A DNA stretch of 64,000 bases from Streptomyces sp. AC1-42W (lineage in GTDB: Bacteria > Actinomycetota > Actinomycetes > Streptomycetales > Streptomycetaceae): positions 3,881,786 to 3,945,785 of the forward strand of contig NZ_QKWY01000001.1 of assembly GCF_003248355.1 (NCBI RefSeq), written 5' to 3'. Both the position numbers and the translations under genes were made by a program. A model generated the notes under the pieces. The model was not told the DNA's origin, made no database searches, and saw only the letters and a list, made by a program, of their open reading frames with translations. Within the stretch, counting starts at the first letter, position 1, and each line of letters starts with the position of its first letter. Of this stretch, positions 63,962 through 64,000 are shown one piece after another.

Positions 63962-64000
63962 ATGAGCGGAGTCAAGGAACTCGCGTACGTGGTCTACGAG
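63962..64000 (+). CDS. Extradiol dioxygenase, right-arm copy, first codons only
   Basis: MSGVKELAYVVYE, identical to the start of the gene at 43317-44267, preceded by GGAGAG. It is cut by the window end. Confidence 0.8.
   Translation, partial: MSGVKELAYVVYE

Larger units (their letters stand above)
54387..64000. repeat. Giant inverted repeat, right arm
   Basis: Mirror of 44230-53853. I count one substitution (54394) and eleven single-base contractions relative to the left arm, all in short G or C runs, at about 59730, 61131, 61545, 62970, 63147, 63320, 63438, 63554, 63680, 63694 and 63935. The arm runs off the window. Confidence 0.95.

Overview
The window reads as Streptomyces (or a close actinomycete) DNA. 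GC is very high with strong third-position GC bias. There are GGAGG-type ribosome sites alongside leaderless starts behind TAGNNT boxes, many one- and two-component regulators, a mycothiol-type maleylpyruvate isomerase and dense IS remnants. Gene content is accessory, as expected of a chromosome arm or linear plasmid rather than core genome.

Layout. 1-4.3 kb (minus strand) is a tightly overlapped cassette: a 47-aa small ORF, an ABC exporter, a 50-aa small ORF and an APH-fold kinase, followed by a tandem Nudix protein cut by the window edge. 4.6-11.6 kb is a scrap yard with an orphan Imm21 gene, a HAD hydrolase, transposase remnants, an alpha/beta hydrolase split by an IS5-family element plus a 162-bp MITE, an arsR-ACR3 arsenic operon and a tRNA-like element. 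11.9-31.9 kb holds regulators and their targets (two paralogous TetR/methyltransferase pairs with matching GGGC-N4-GCCC operators, a GntR-TetR fusion beside an MFS pump, an SDR/XRE pair), a MoxR ATPase with a VWA-like metalloprotein, small secreted proteins, and a second MITE inside a DUF302 gene. 32.1-34.7 kb is a DUF4157 toxin-like protein with a SUKH-like immunity partner.

34.8-46.8 kb is an aromatic catabolic island. One set (3-hydroxybenzoate 6-hydroxylase, gentisate dioxygenase, maleylpyruvate isomerase, fumarylpyruvate hydrolase, divergent IclR) runs the gentisate route to fumarate and pyruvate. The second set (flavin hydroxylase, extradiol dioxygenase, C-C hydrolase, hydratase, aldolase, acylating acetaldehyde dehydrogenase, divergent TetR) runs a meta-cleavage route to pyruvate and acetyl-CoA.

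From about 44.23 kb to the end the DNA is one giant inverted repeat. The left arm is 44230-53853 and the right arm 54387-64000, with a 533-bp non-repeated centre. The arms end exactly at the inner termini of two oppositely oriented IS4-family elements, so the palindrome was probably made by recombination between IS4 copies, although an assembly fold-back must be excluded. The two arms differ, as far as I can read, by one substitution in an IS4 end and eleven single-base homopolymer contractions, all in the right arm and eight of them in its last 1 kb. The broken genes near 61-64 kb are therefore probably consensus errors rather than real pseudogenes.

The most interesting signals are the IS4-bounded palindrome, the MITE family with a cognate IS5-family transposase in the same window, the overlapped small-ORF/exporter/kinase cassette, the DUF4157-SUKH pair, and the duplicated TetR/methyltransferase module.
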